Shown: positions 37,332 through 49,782, numbered from the stretch's first letter. The stretch is DNA of 64,000 nt from Stenopsyche tienmushanensis (GCA_008973525.1 WACJ01000181.1:372001-436000); one strand, 5' to 3'. Program-made: numbers and translations. Notes: generated by a model not told the origin, from the letters alone.

Positions 37332-38208
37332 ATGGCGTTCAATATTTCCAACAGACTCTTCTTGAACATTTTAATATTTTCCGTCATTTTGACGGTGTGT
37401 CAATGTGCTAAAAATGCTTCAAAAAGCGATGTCGACGACGATTCCGATTTTGGAATATCACTATTGGATGGACCGACCAAAGACAAGAAAAACAATTCCA
37501 ATACGAATGCAGCACTTGCAGATGCCATTGTTAAAGCCGTTCAAAATTTTGCATCCGACAGAAGAGTTCGAGGATTTTCACTGAGTTCCATTCTAGCCGG
37601 AGCTGGATTGGGTAATGTTTTCAACGCAAGGAACAAAAGGAGCGTTTCTGATCTAGAAAAGATAGTCAAAACCCTACCGAAAGAACTCCTTGGCTTGCCA
37701 ATCCAAGAAGCATCAAAGAACGACGGATTCACATTAGACGATCCTGATTTTTTGAGCGATTTATCTGATAAATTACCGACGGCTTCAGAGAGAGCAGAGA
37801 ATGAATCTTTATTCAAAGAACTACACGACGATCTCGAAGGGAACGATAGTGAATTCAACAAGGCTTTCGGCGATGAAGATAAAAAACCAGTTGTATATGA
37901 ATCGAACATCAACAAAATACCAAAGAAGGTCGTTTTGAGCAGACAGGCTAAATCCATTGATAATAACTTGGTCAAGATGAAAGACGCAAACTTCATCATC
38001 AATTCAACTTCTGAGGAATACTTCAACGATGATGATATTTCTACAAACGGAAATATAACCGGAATCGAACAATTGCTCGAAGTATACAGTGCCAAGGGAA
38101 TGATCGACAATTGGAGCGGAATGAAGGTGTCCTTGTCTGCAAACTGCCGGCGAGAAATGGGTCAATATTTAAGAGGACTGGTCGTCAAGAAGTACTGGGC
38201 GTTAAAAA
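37332..38208 (+). CDS. First exon of an NRF-6-type (nose resistant to fluoxetine) protein, partial
   Basis: The longest convincing single exon of the window (292 codons plus one base). The ATG at 37332 opens a signal peptide (LFLNILIFSVILTVCQC). A long Asp/Ser/Lys-rich luminal region follows, with a possible dibasic site RNKRS near residue 105. The exon closes with the start of the NRF domain: VSLSANCRREMGQYLRG followed by YWALK, where Cys and WALK are conserved in this family (consensus C...M..YL.GL ... WALKM.DA.GK). A consensus donor GTAAGT follows at 38209 in phase 1. Full NRF-6 proteins continue with the rest of the NRF domain and an acyltransferase-3 multi-pass membrane domain; none of that was recognised downstream. 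These proteins are linked to lipid and drug transport in worms and insects (literature). Confidence 0.82.
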
Positions 38209-38326
38209 GTAAGTCCAATATTTATTCAATCAATATATTTAAAATTATTATAAAAGCATATGATTGATCGCTTGAAAAACCAGCGACTTACCGGTGATTC
38301 CCTAATATCCAAAAATTATTATGCTA

Positions 38327-38625
38327 GGGACACATTGGTGAATCCAAAAATGTCAACAATTCAACAAAGGTCATCAGGGCTGCCCATTGAATGATCTTTG
38401 CTATGAAACTTAATCTATTTTGGGATGTATTGATCGGAATGCATTGTAAAAAACTGTTTTTATTAGTATTATTAGCAAATTTGTTGTGTTGTGACAATCC
38501 TGAACAAGAAATGCCCAAAAGCCACGAATGATCCCGCAGGATGACATGTGGTATACATGCATATGCCAGGACGCACAAGTCGCCTTTACACAATTAAATA
38601 TACAAGTCAAACAACTTTTTACGAT
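38327..38625. repeat. Dispersed repeat A, copy 2
   Basis: Second copy of the repeat at 10205-10520, same orientation, somewhat shorter in the middle. It begins about 120 nt after the NRF exon donor, so it lies in that gene's first intron. Confidence 0.7.
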
Positions 38626-39550
38626 CAAAATAAATTCAGACTTAGCATTCAATTATGATAGCATCGTTAACTCAACATACGCGGGAAATACAGTTAAGAT
38701 ATATGTACACGGCGGCTCATCAACATTCTGATCGCAGTCATTTGACAAAATCGATGACAAATATTTCGAAAAATGATGAAAGACCATTAGGTAAGACGAC
38801 ATGGGCGTTATGGTCATCAAAGTCGGTGCTCAAATTTGAAAATGTTTATTTTATTCGAGAGGTATGCGAGTCTGGTCGTATCGCCAAATACCAGTCACTG
38901 TAAATTATCTGCAAATATTGGACATTTGTCTGACAAAACCATCCCAATATGAATATTAGCACTTAGTGCATAATAGCAAACATAAACAATAATCTAAATA
39001 GTAACAATCAATTAAATCAATAAGCCGACACGAACTCTCCAGCATTCGTATTGACATTATTCTACATTGATCTTGTACGTTCTCTCATTGTATAAAGCCT
39101 TGAAAGTTTGGTCGAGTTTCAGGACATACATAAGATATCATTTAGGTCATTATTTCAAATTGAATTCGATACTCGTTGATAGCAAATCAGCGTTGAATAT
39201 CTACTAGACGATCCGAAGAAATTATCTCTGGCGTAAATCCAAATTGTATACTTTCGAAAGTGCAACGAAATTACAAACTCTGCAGTAATACTGTGTGGTA
39301 ATGATTTAAAAATATGTGCAACTGGTCTTGGAAATTTGTATTTTTTGTGTCGTTCGTTGAAGTTATTATGTCATGACTCATGGTCATGCAAAAAGACTAT
39401 GGCAGCTCAATTACGAACCCCAAACGAAATATTATTGCAGATAAATGGCACCGTCAGAAAGCAAATTTGCAATCATTGAATATTTTTAGTTTTGTCCAAT
39501 TGCGGTTTTTTATAGCTATTTTTATTCAATACAAAATTAACTACAAAATT

Positions 39551-39672
39551 AAAATAATAATATAGCAGATATGTTTCATGAAACATATCTGCTATATTAT
39601 TATTTTGTATAAATTATAAACATATCTGCTATATGTTTCATGAAACATATATGCTATATTATTATTTTGATT
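39551..39672. repeat. 56-bp perfect palindrome plus a second partial palindrome
   Basis: 39551-39606 is a perfect inverted repeat with 28-bp arms and no spacer, centred on TTTCATGAAA and carrying AGCAGATATG / CATATCTGCT. The following segment to 39672 repeats the arm material (CATATCTGCTATAT, ATATGTTTCATGAAACATAT, TGCTATATTATTATTTTG) in a partly duplicated, less perfect form. Confidence 0.92.
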
Positions 39673-39899
39673 CGATTCGATTTTCATTATAACGAAATCA
39701 TCTTATATTAGGAGGATCAACGAGAATTCGAATATTTAGTAAAAAGAGTTCAAATTTATTAATAACATGAATTTTATATACAATATTAAAAAATATGATT
39801 CCCTTCATTAGATCATTGGACTTTTTAGTTCCTCACAGGACACGGGTAGTTTAGGGCGTTGTTTAATAGATTGAATTTCAGCCCGACTTCAGAAAACGA

Positions 39900-40390
39900 G
39901 ATAAAAGAGATCCATTCATTGATGCAGACCATTTTCTGTGGAAGTTTTCGAGCATAGCGTCTGATAGTGAGGAGCTCTTTCGTCGTGCCAGTGATCCGAA
40001 AAATGGACCGATTGGACACACAGATCTTGCGACCATCTTCTCTTCGTTTAGATCTCGACTGGGGGCGAAAACTCGTAGAGGCTCGTCCTACCTCATATCT
40101 ATCTCATAACACCCATCCTATTCGTTTTTCCGATGAAATATGTTTACACATTGGTCCATGAAAATCATTCTTTGCAATAACTCCTCAATTGTTTGTCATG
40201 GATCTGACTCGATTAGAAATTTTAGTATATTGTCGGTTCATTTTTTAAGCTTCTATTGCCCGGTTTAAATGTTTGGAATCAATACTGACATCTACGGACT
40301 ATTATCACATCACTAAAAACATATTTGAGTGTTTTGCTAACTTTTATGGCATTCCAACCCAAATAACAAAATAAACAATACTTTTGGGTC
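39900..40390. mobile_element. Composite repeat: unassigned block plus mariner M1 end
   Basis: 39940-40030 (GATCCGAAAAATGGACCGAT and TGGACACACAGA) resembles 35060-35110 (GGTCCGAAAATCGGACCGGT, TGGACCCACAGA). From 40110 the sequence follows other M1 mariner copies: CCCATCCTATTCGTTTTTC, GTCATGGATCTGACTCGATT, then a terminus ACTTTTGGGTCATCCTAA. Confidence 0.55.
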
Positions 40391-41987
40391 ATCCTAATTT
40401 AATTTCTTTATCGTTAAAAAAATTTCATCCAATTTTTTATCATTTGAACCTTAAAACAACCTCGATTAATTTATTCCATGAATGATGTAATAATGTAAGG
40501 AAATTTAAACCGAGGAAGATAACATCACGTGAAGCAATTGATTTTTGCGTGCTAAAACAGCATATTTTTTTATAAATTGCCTATTTATAATCCCTTCAAT
40601 GGGCCATTGCCAACAGCTTTAATGCGATTATCATAGTGAATATGTATTTTTTAAATGTGTTCATTAATTGCCTATCTCGCAGATTTGAACTCCAATCAAA
40701 AGCTCATAAATTAAGTTTAAATTTGATTCGGCCGCTTTGAATTGATCGGTAACAAATGTTGTTCTTTCTCAGTGGTAGTTTCTAGATCGAAGGTAATCGA
40801 TTGTATTTAGATCGATAAGACTTTGATCATGAGAGCGTATTTTAAAAATATACAAACACCCTTTCACAAAGCCGCAAAGGCCATTTTTAAACACTGCAAT
40901 TGTTACGTAAAAGAAGGATGGCAGGAGATCAGCGATAATGGCCCTTTTAAATTCTGCAACGTTGCGAGCTGAATCGTTTAACATTTACGGTGAGAGCCAA
41001 TATAAAATCGATCTGAAATGTCGATATATCGCGTGTGTACTCATTTCAACGTTATTTTCAATAGATATTTATTAATTGGGATCGAAATTTTGTACCCATA
41101 TTAAAACAATCTTCCATTCACATATTCAAAACAATGCAAGCTAGACCAACGATGTAATATTAATTGAATATAATTGTCGCATTTCCTAAGGCGATTTTCT
41201 TAGTAATTCATATCATCACTCCGTAAATTATTTGACACAACAATTTCACAAATCATAATAGACAGACAAAGCTCATCTTCGTAATGCACTTATGTAATGC
41301 GTCGGCAAACGAAAGACAGATTGCCTTTCGTCAGGTCGTCATTAAATTTTGCAATCGACTTCCTCCGATAAAGGTCGATTTTTGCTTTGGTATTCTTCTG
41401 GAAGATCGGCTGGATATCCCAATCGTTGTACGTGCAGACAATAGATGCGTGTGCCAACAGAACCTTAATATGCGACACGATAGATTTTCTCACGATTCCT
41501 TGCACAATAATTGCAAGTGCAAAATTATACGCAGCTCGAATATCATGCGTGACGAGCAGATAGAATTCATTCAAGGTTTAAACGCCCATCATCGTTTTGG
41601 GCTAGCATGTCGTTAAACTTTGGCGACCTTAATTTCGTGCTAACTTATATAGATATTCTGCATTGCAAATATTAATGTTAGTACTTACTTACAGAGCCAA
41701 CGCGTGATGGTGCACTCGTTTCCTCGATGTTTTTAAATTTTCGATTCCTCAAGCTTATATGATAATTGCCGCGGGCCGATTGCATACATAAAATGCTTGT
41801 TTAAAACGAAATATTTGTGGCACAAAATATGTTTGCTCAAAAATGAGCGTGCATTATTTTTGCGAAACAATCTTTTGCACAATTTTAACAACAAATAATA
41901 CTGAGCAAGTGATATTATTTCATTGCTTGTTTCATAACATATCGATTTTATCTTTTTAAAAAATTACATACTATTACGTTTTAACTC
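40391..41987. other. Gene-free DNA, no assignment
   Basis: Overlapping opposed frames (41284-41616 plus, 41290-41574 minus, both about 100 codons) occur here; neither resembles a known family and no splice signals favour either strand. Confidence 0.4.
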
Positions 41988-42375
41988 CTCGTCGTCTTCT
42001 GGGGTTCGCAATCTTCATCTCAACTGCCTCATACAACCCACCACGAGGGGTGTTTCCAAGTCACGGGGCAGTTCGAAGGCCGGGGATACATCCCGTGCGT
42101 CCTCTCATCTTAGCCTGAAGGGCCTCAAAGAGAAGGATGAGGGACGCCCGCCAACGGGGTATCAACGGGGTTCCGCAGCCTCGACACGAACTCGCAGTAT
42201 ACGACGGAATATTTTATCTTCGTAGAGGAGGCTGATTCTGTATATCCGACCGCTCATCCGACAACACCGAAAAGGAGGAATCCTCAAAAAGAGTTCTTCT
42301 TCTCGTTAAAATAAATAAACTAACACGACCAGGCTCCCTAGAGATACCTGCGACACCAGCTCCCTAGAGATACAA
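41988..42375. repeat. GC-rich block of unknown origin with a short tandem duplication
   Basis: Composition jumps well above the surrounding DNA (for example GGCCGGGGATACATCCCG, CGCCCGCCAACGGGGTATC). Near its right edge GCTCCCTAGAGATAC occurs twice, at 42333-42347 and 42359-42373, 26 nt apart, within a longer imperfect repeat. It looks like part of an inserted element such as an LTR or retroelement fragment, but no protein or termini were identified. Confidence 0.45.
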
Positions 42376-43205
42376 ATATGGATAAATTCAATTAGTATTA
42401 AATTATTATCGTGCCGTGACACTCACTAGTGACTGTCATCGATTGTCACTAATACGCCATGGCAGACATTAGTGACTGCCAATGATCGATCCGAAGAAGC
42501 GCCATCAATCATTCGGTAACGGAATTTTAATATGAGATATGACTGCCAAGATGTTCCTGCACAAACACATTATATTTTTTTTAAATATACGAGAAGGATT
42601 CAAATATAACCCGGAATTTTGCTGTGCAAATTTATTGACGATATATAAAAATATAAATGGAGTATTTTATTTTTTTACATAGTTCCCTTCATTAGAAATA
42701 TTTTTATTTCATCAGATATAAAGCTTCTCGATCCTGTCACTTTCCACACACATATACACACAGAATCCCGGATTATATTTGAATTCTCCTTGTACAACTT
42801 GAGCTTTGTTCCAAGATAATATTTTTAGTCTCTTAGCTTTCGGGGTTTATAACCTCTTCTTTAATTCTACGAAAATATAAGTCAAAATGTATGGCTATTG
42901 TTTGTAATCTGTACACAAAGTATTAACATCCTCCATTGCAGCCACCGGTGTCTGCCAACCTAAATAAGCTTGTATTTAAGTCTAAATTAAATATATAGCT
43001 ATAATTTATTATCCCTATATACATAATATACAGCATTTATAACAAAATTTGTATGATGGCACAATGGCTCATTTAAAAAAAGTATATGCTTGGTACGAGA
43101 CGTGTTAAAAGTTTATTATGTTGTTTTCTGTTGATGAATATTTATACTGTTTTGTATTCTATGAAAAAAAAAATCATCCAAATATTATATTTATTTTTAA
43201 AAATA

Positions 43206-43562
43206 TTAGGGTGTCCCATAAGTTTCTTTCGTTTTCATATTTAAAAAAAATAAACGATAATTTGTATTACATCAAAATTTATTGAATAATATATTATCAA
43301 TACTGTTCTATTACCTTTCTCCATCTCTCCGAATGCCTTATAATACCTTCTTGCCAAAATTTCCCAGGTTTGTTGGCAAAATATTGATCAAGGTACATTT
43401 TTATATGCTTTTTTTAATTAAATTTTTTACAACGTAAAGAATTTTTCAATGAAAGAAATAAATAATAATCTGAAGGGGTAATGTCCGGAGAGTATGGAGG
43501 ATGAGGTAAACATCCCAGTCAAATGATAATAATTTATTTCTGACGAGCAAAGACACACGAGG
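43206..43562 (-). mobile_element. mariner family M2 (mellifera-like), truncated copy
   Basis: Left end TTAGGGTGTCCCATAAGTTT next to TA (43204-43205). The minus strand encodes the transposase C-terminus: HPPYSPDITPSDYYLFLSLK, then FANKPGKFWQEGI and SERWRKVIEQY. YSPD..PSDY carries the last catalytic Asp. The copy follows 47703-48135 until about 43562 and then diverges, so the other end is lost. Confidence 0.85.
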
Positions 43563-45291
43563 GTGTGCATGCAACATATGCGTGCATACTCATCAAAGGG
43601 TCAACGAAAAAGTTAGTCTCGTAGAGATAATATAATTCTATCACTACATCACTATGTCGTATTAAATCTGTATTTAAAAGGTTATATTATACATTTTGCA
43701 TCATTGAAGATGAATTTCCAACAAGAGATATCATCAGACCAACATCAATATATTAAGGCGTTTTATTGCAAAGACCAGAAGTCTTCAAAAGAAGGTCATT
43801 TTTATGAAGAATATTTTAAATTCGTAAAGGTTACGACTTTGAATGATTGACATAGCATTTTGCATAAACATACGACTCAGAGCCCCGTTTCAAAAGCTCT
43901 TACGCAGTCTTCTCACGCACTTGCGTTCCTTGTACTCCAACATTGTCCATAAAACAACCTTTCACCGAAGATATGTTTTCATGGCCGAATTTGGGCGGGC
44001 TCTATCGATCCCAGATATATTTTTCTTCCGCGTTTAACACCCGATCGGGTTGTGTAATGTTTAAAATTTAATCTGCTCGGATGCTGTAGCGATCTCTGCA
44101 TTGGCGTTGCCAAAGATAACCTCTGGTTGGTAAACGGAAATTATAACATGTCGAAAGAGCATACATTGCACAAATAACGATTTTTTTTAAAATGGGTTCA
44201 TGACAAAGTTTTCGAGACGAGAGCATGAAAGCTCTGCGACCTCATTAACAATTTTGTGCAATACTTCGACTTCAAATTTGTCTAACGATGCTATTTTTAT
44301 TTATTTTACGACCTTCCAAACACTCGCTGCAGTTGGAAAACAGTTTCAACAGTCCATTAGAATTTACGGAAAACAACATTTTGAAACGAGAGCACATTAC
44401 TGGATTCTAGATCGTGATAATGAATTTGTAGCGAGTGCCTGATTTGAATAATCATATTTTCTCCGAGCAAAATATTTATGTATCATACATACACAGGAAA
44501 ATCATCAATAAACGAATACCGGCACGTTATTGTATACATTTTTTTAAATGTTTCCTCTTACAACCACAATTGATATTTGCTCACTATAGTAGTTTTAATG
44601 AGCAGGTGAATCATGTCTTATTAAACGCTTCAAGTGTGTTTGCTCTCTATGAATGGTACGCACAAAAATTCGATTATAATGACGATCGATCGAAGATAGA
44701 TGAATGGTATTAATTAAGATCATTGTCCTTGTATCCGATTTGGAAGAATCTGAAGAGACGTCCGGGGTAAGAAAATAACCAAGAAAAAGTTCGATACAAT
44801 AAAATTGATCCTAAATGATGAAATAATAATTGATCAAATGTATTATCAGATCATATAAAAAGGTGATCTATAAAGCCAGTTTATCGAAACTTATTATACT
44901 TAAATACTTATTATAAAAGAAGGAATAAAATTGATATTTTTCCTGGAACGAAGACCGTAACCGAACCGATATAAGCGTTTAAACGATAAAATAACGGTTC
45001 AAAGCCCTAATAAAGAATTCGCTGCAGTATACTTATCTTATATTTGACTGGAAAAATCTACTTGATTTATTATTTAAAGCTCAAATATCAGAGTTCTTAT
45101 TATCATTACTGCAAAACGCAATGATTGCGATTCTAAACTTCGTTGAAATTAGTTCTAAAGATATCATGTGTTCCCAAAATGGATTTTCTTCAATGATCTA
45201 AAAACTTTTCAATAAGAAAAATAACTATATAGCAAATAATTCGATGCAGCAAGTGACCACGAGGAAGCGAGAACCTACCCAGGTCATTGTA
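43563..45291. other. Gene-free DNA, no assignment
   Basis: Frames of 64-92 codons (43843-44037, 44200-44442, 44435-44713) have no recognisable family. The M2 copy breaks off at its left edge into a segment GTGTGCATGCAACATATGCG, CTCATCAAAG and AAAAAGTTAGTCT that recurs in part near 62985-63030. Confidence 0.4.
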
Positions 45292-45881
45292 TAGGATCTT
45301 TCAATAAAGACGCTCTATTTTTTTTAGATTATAGAGACCATATTAATAAAGCAATATTTATTTTATTAAGTATAAATTATTTATTAATATATGGCAAATT
45401 ATTATAAAGAGTTATAATGTTGAACTATGTGTATAAATTATGAAATTTTATTTTTCAAAATCAATACTCCGTTCAAAAAATGTTTCGCCAAAAAATCATC
45501 TTTCAGCAATGAGACCCATTTTTGAATGTGTAAAAAAGCAAAATTGTCGAATTTGGAATTGGAAGATGGATAGAAATCCACACGAGATACACCAGTACCA
45601 AATTCATCCCAAGAAAGTCATAGTTTGGTACGGATTTTGGTCTGACGGAATCATCGATTCATATTTCTTCCAGAACGAAATGGGCATTGTCATAAGCGTC
45701 AATGGCCAGCGTTACTGATCTACAGATTTAAACTGGATGATATGGATACTGACGGTATGTGGTTCCAACGGGATGACGCTATGTGCTATACAGCGCACGC
45801 CACGATGGACATTCTGCACGAACGATTTAAGGGCACGGTTATCTCGCGCTTTTAGACTTCTTCCTTATTGAAAGATCCTTT
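45292..45881 (+). mobile_element. Internally deleted Tc1/mariner-superfamily element with transposase middle
   Basis: Ends TAGGATCTTTCAATAAAGAC and, reverse-complemented, AAGGATCTTTCAATAAGGAA. The plus strand encodes QNCRIWNWKMDRNPHEIHQY, HPKKVIVWYGFWSDGIIDSY, ISVNGQRY, and then, after a frameshift, the region WFQ.DDA.CYTAHATMDIL (consensus QDGATCHTA, second catalytic Asp). The N-terminus and the FLWGY region are missing. The ends resemble those at 24989-25435, which retains the FLWGY part, so the two are partial copies of one family. Confidence 0.82.
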
Positions 45882-47702
45882 ATAAATCATATTGATTTAT
45901 TTTAATAATCAAGTCATCTATTTTCATAATATAAAATTAATATGCTTTAATAAACACTTTTTGATTGTATTGTTTGGCATTCCTTATCGATCATAATAAT
46001 GTCGATACAATTTGCTGAATAACAATTTTTTTATTGAGGCCTGAATATTAAATATTTTTTTTAATTTCAATAACTCTTAAATGGTCGATGAACTCCATTC
46101 ATAGTACTTTTATGCATATGAATGAGTTTTTAACACCTTTGCTTGTTTGATCGATTTTACTACATATCCGTTTCATTAGAATCAAATTAGAGACTTTGGC
46201 GTTTTTTAGTCCATTTGTTACATGATAATAAGATTGACGCCATTATTTAGTTTGTAAATTGGCCTTAATGATTTATACCACTTTCATATATTCTAGTTCT
46301 CAAATGAAAGTGCCAAAAATTTCGATGCAGTTTAAAAGAGAAAATTATTAGGCATGGCTTTAAAGCATTGCGTTAAGTCCTCGTCACCGTTTAAATTTAA
46401 CTTTAAATGTCGCAACAACGTCTGAAGTCCGTGGAAACGAGGGCATTAATTTGAATTCATCAATTAAAAATGACAAAGTCTATTTTAAAAAATATGTGTT
46501 AAATCTAAAGTACATACATTAAACATTGCAGCAACGCGGATTTAATATCAAGCTTGAGTTGGAAATTTCGGATATGATTAGCTCTGAATCTTGTGGCGAT
46601 TGCGCAAAATACCTACGAATCAACTAGAAATAGAATTTGTATTAGGATAAATATGATTTTGTAATGTATATTTAAATGATTCATGCTATTTTTCAACATC
46701 TCGTTTCGTGGAAATTTGATTCGTGAATCGATGCACGGCACAAAAGAAAGCGGTATTATAAATGCTAATATGTTGAAATCTCATATATTTAGACCTTTAA
46801 TAAACTCTCAGATGCACTCACAATCACTTTAAAATCATTCAGGTTAATTCGTATTATCAAATTTATGCTTAGATCATGAAGTCAACGGCATATTTGAAAT
46901 GTGCAGACGTCCAAATACGCACGAGCAATATTTTAAATAAATATTTGATTCTCGTCTAAATCAATTTTTCGTGAATGATTTAAATCCCAAGAAAATTCGT
47001 GTCTTGGAAATATTTTTAATTATGCTAATTATTTGTGGAATATGCCGTCATCAATTTAAGAGCTATTTTTTACATTGCTGTGCTAATTTATAAGCAAGCA
47101 AATATTCCAGAAGTTATCGTAAAGACTAGGATTCCGTAGGGCCACTGTGCAAATACATTTAAAACTCATCGGAAAACGAATAGGATGGGTATTATGGAAT
47201 AGGATGGATATCGCACGCCTTGACTAATATTATCTGTAAATGATATCAGCATTTTCAGTATATCCTACAAATTTTCACTATCAGATGTCCCAATTAAACA
47301 CATTGATCATACACTTTCTTCTTGAGCAAAATAGAAGTATTAAGTATGTTGTTCAATCATCTAAACGTGACAACAGATAGTCATTCATAGTATGTAATAA
47401 TATTATAGTAATACCACATAATCTATTATGAGGTAATGTCTGTTAGAGAACGATTTTGAAAGTTGTAATAATGAGCTCAAAGGATATTGATCCGATTGTT
47501 AGATTGTCAAGGATTTACTATTCAATGAGTTCATAGGGATTTCAAAACTGGATTCATAAACGATGAATTTGTAGGACTCATGAAAATTAACTAACCAGTA
47601 AATATTATCAAAAGCTAATTTAGCAATATTATAATAATGCAATTCTTTCTTAAATTTTGTTAATTGAATACAAAAATACGTTATTTATCAAATTTATAAG
47701 TA
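45882..47702. other. Gene-free DNA with one mariner M1 fragment
   Basis: About 47155-47215 carries, inverted, the block AAACGAATAGGATGGGTATTATGGAATAGG shared (as its complement) with 40110, 49500 and 54740; it is quoted here only as a marker of the family. The rest shows nothing recognisable. Confidence 0.45.
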
Positions 47703-48135
47703 TTCGGGTGTCTCATAAGTTTCTTTCGTTTTCATATTAAGAAAAAAATAAACAATAATTTGTATTACATCAAAGTTTATTGAATAATATATGATCCATT
47801 CTGTTTTATTATCTTTCTCCATCTCTCCGGAAGCCTCATAATGCCTTCTTGCCAAAATTTCGCAGGTTTGTTGGCAAAATATTGATCAAGGTACATTTTT
47901 ATATGCTTTTGTTAATTATTTTTTTACCACGTAAAGAATTTTTCAATGAAATAAATAAATAATAATCTGAAGGGGCAATGTCCGAAGAGTATGGAGGATG
48001 AGATAAAACATTCCAGTCAAATGATAATAATTTATTTCTGACGAGCAAAGACACATGAGGCCTGGCGCTTTTCTTCAACCATGGCTATGATTAGATCTGT
48101 TTTCATTTGCGAAAGAATCTTATGGGACAACCTAA
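47703..48135 (-). mobile_element. mariner family M2, internal-deletion derivative with both ends
   Basis: 433 bp bounded by TA on both sides (47701-47702, 48136-48137). Ends TTCGGGTGTCTCATAAGTTT and, reverse-complemented, TTAGGTTGTCCCATAAGATT. The minus strand begins with KMKTDLIIAMVEEKRQAS, which looks like an N-terminal transposase piece. It then jumps through a deletion into the C-terminal region ending in SERWRKVIEQ-like sequence. It keeps both termini, so it could have been moved by a full-length relative. Confidence 0.86.
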
Positions 48136-49093
48136 TATTTCGAGCTGTAGTTCTAATATCATTGAACTGTCCATTTTCAATACGTGAAAGGTCCATTTAT
48201 TAGAATTGCTATGCTTAACCTTCGTCTTTAAATGTCCAAAGTTCGTTTTTTATATAATCCCCGTGGCAAGTGGTTGAAAATTAAATGCAGCAATTAAAAT
48301 TATTGCTGAATGCAGTATGAATACGATTAAACAAGATTAAGATCATATGCTCAAAATGGCTTTGAGCGTCCGTAGCATTTAGCATCATTTCGCATGAACT
48401 TTCGTATACTAATTATCGAAATAACGATTAAACTGTTTTTCTTGGCCCCAAATTGAAATGTGCATTAAAGCGATATTGCCTGACCTCTCTTATAATTCTT
48501 GAATAAAATGTACCCGCAGACGTTAAAGATGTCGGATGCTGAAGTCAAATTTACTCATCTGGAAATATTTCCACAGATAAGCTATGCCGTTGGAGAAGTT
48601 CAAAGAATCATATAATAACAGCATTTTTTTCAAAATTAAATCTCACATTATGTATACATGAGTTACAATATATTTCCGTACTTATGTGCCATTAATATAT
48701 TCCGATTGCACAATCTGTGCATAATGGCATATGAAAAAAACGGTTTCAACAAATTTACATAACAAAAATCGTATTTAACGGCAAAAACTTGACTTTTAAT
48801 ATGAAATTGCTTTTCAATTATTCATTTTTATTAATATAAATATATTATTGTTATCTGATCCAAATATGATTAATCGGAGCAATTAAAAAGTAAAAATGTT
48901 TGCAAATTCAACTCTAAGGAAATATTATGAATTCGTGTTAATAATCTATCATGATCTTTTATGGTAAGCTAATAAGGCGTTCAATTTTTCATCAGTTAAT
49001 AAATAAAGTAGTAAAATGTATTTAATATCGAGCGTATGATGAGGTAAATGTATAAATAAGATGACATAATTCTCAGCTTTATCTGTAATTATA
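48136..49093. other. Gene-free DNA, no assignment
   Basis: AT-rich, nothing recognisable on either strand. Confidence 0.45.
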
Positions 49094-49708
49094 TTAGGGG
49101 GACCCGAAAATTATAAACAATAACTCTTTTGACTTCCTTTGAGAGTCCATTGATCCTTTTTTTGCAAAAACTTACAGGCTTAGAAGCAAAAAACGATTTT
49201 AAATGCATTTTCTCTTCAGCTGCATTTTTGAATCGTTTTTCGTTTCGAAACGTTTCTCTTTAATTTTCAATACGAAACTTCTAAATGTCGACAATAATTT
49301 GTGCAACTGTAGTTTTATTCCGGTTTCATTAATTTATAATCCACGCATAGCCTATCATATGTACAAAATAACTTATATTATAGCCAATTCGGGGTTATTT
49401 TCAAGAAAACTCACTGTTTTTGTTGTTGTAAAGAAAGCATATTTCGAAGCATATTTTTGTTGTGTTTGGCGAACGTGTGCGGTATCTATCCTACTCAATA
49501 GCACCCATCCTATTCGTTTTTCTGAGGAGTTTTAAATGTGTTTGCACAGTGATTCATGGATAACTTCTCGATTATTTGTCATGAATCTGACTCGATAAGG
49601 GATTTAAATGCATCGTTATCAAAAATCGCAAGTCATTCCGTTCTTGATTCATCTCTTAAACTTTTATTGATTGATCGATTTCGCATTTTGCTAATTGAGA
49701 CACCCTAA
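49094..49708 (-). mobile_element. mariner family M1, internal-deletion derivative
   Basis: TA-flanked on both sides. The left end TTAGGGGGACCCGAAAAT belongs to family M1, and just inside it the minus strand encodes MHLKSFFASKPVSFCKK, parallel to the M1 relic at 32700-33029. The right end, reverse-complemented, is TTAGGGTGTCTCAATTAG, whose first bases look more like M2. 49503-49610 carries the block ATCCTATTCGTTTTTC and GTCATGAATCTGACTCGAT shared with 40110 and 54740. Confidence 0.75.
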
Positions 49709-49782
49709 TATACTCTAATGTGTATCTTATAAATGCAGGGAAAACGTAAAAAAATGCATTTAAACTCTTTGTTTGTATTATA

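Noticed and set aside
37541..38110. 189-codon minus frame
   Set aside because: Antisense shadow of the NRF-type exon, which has a signal peptide, a family motif and a splice donor.
41284..41616. 110-codon plus frame overlapping a 94-codon minus frame
   Set aside because: Neither strand resembles a known protein and no splice sites favour one; left as unassigned.
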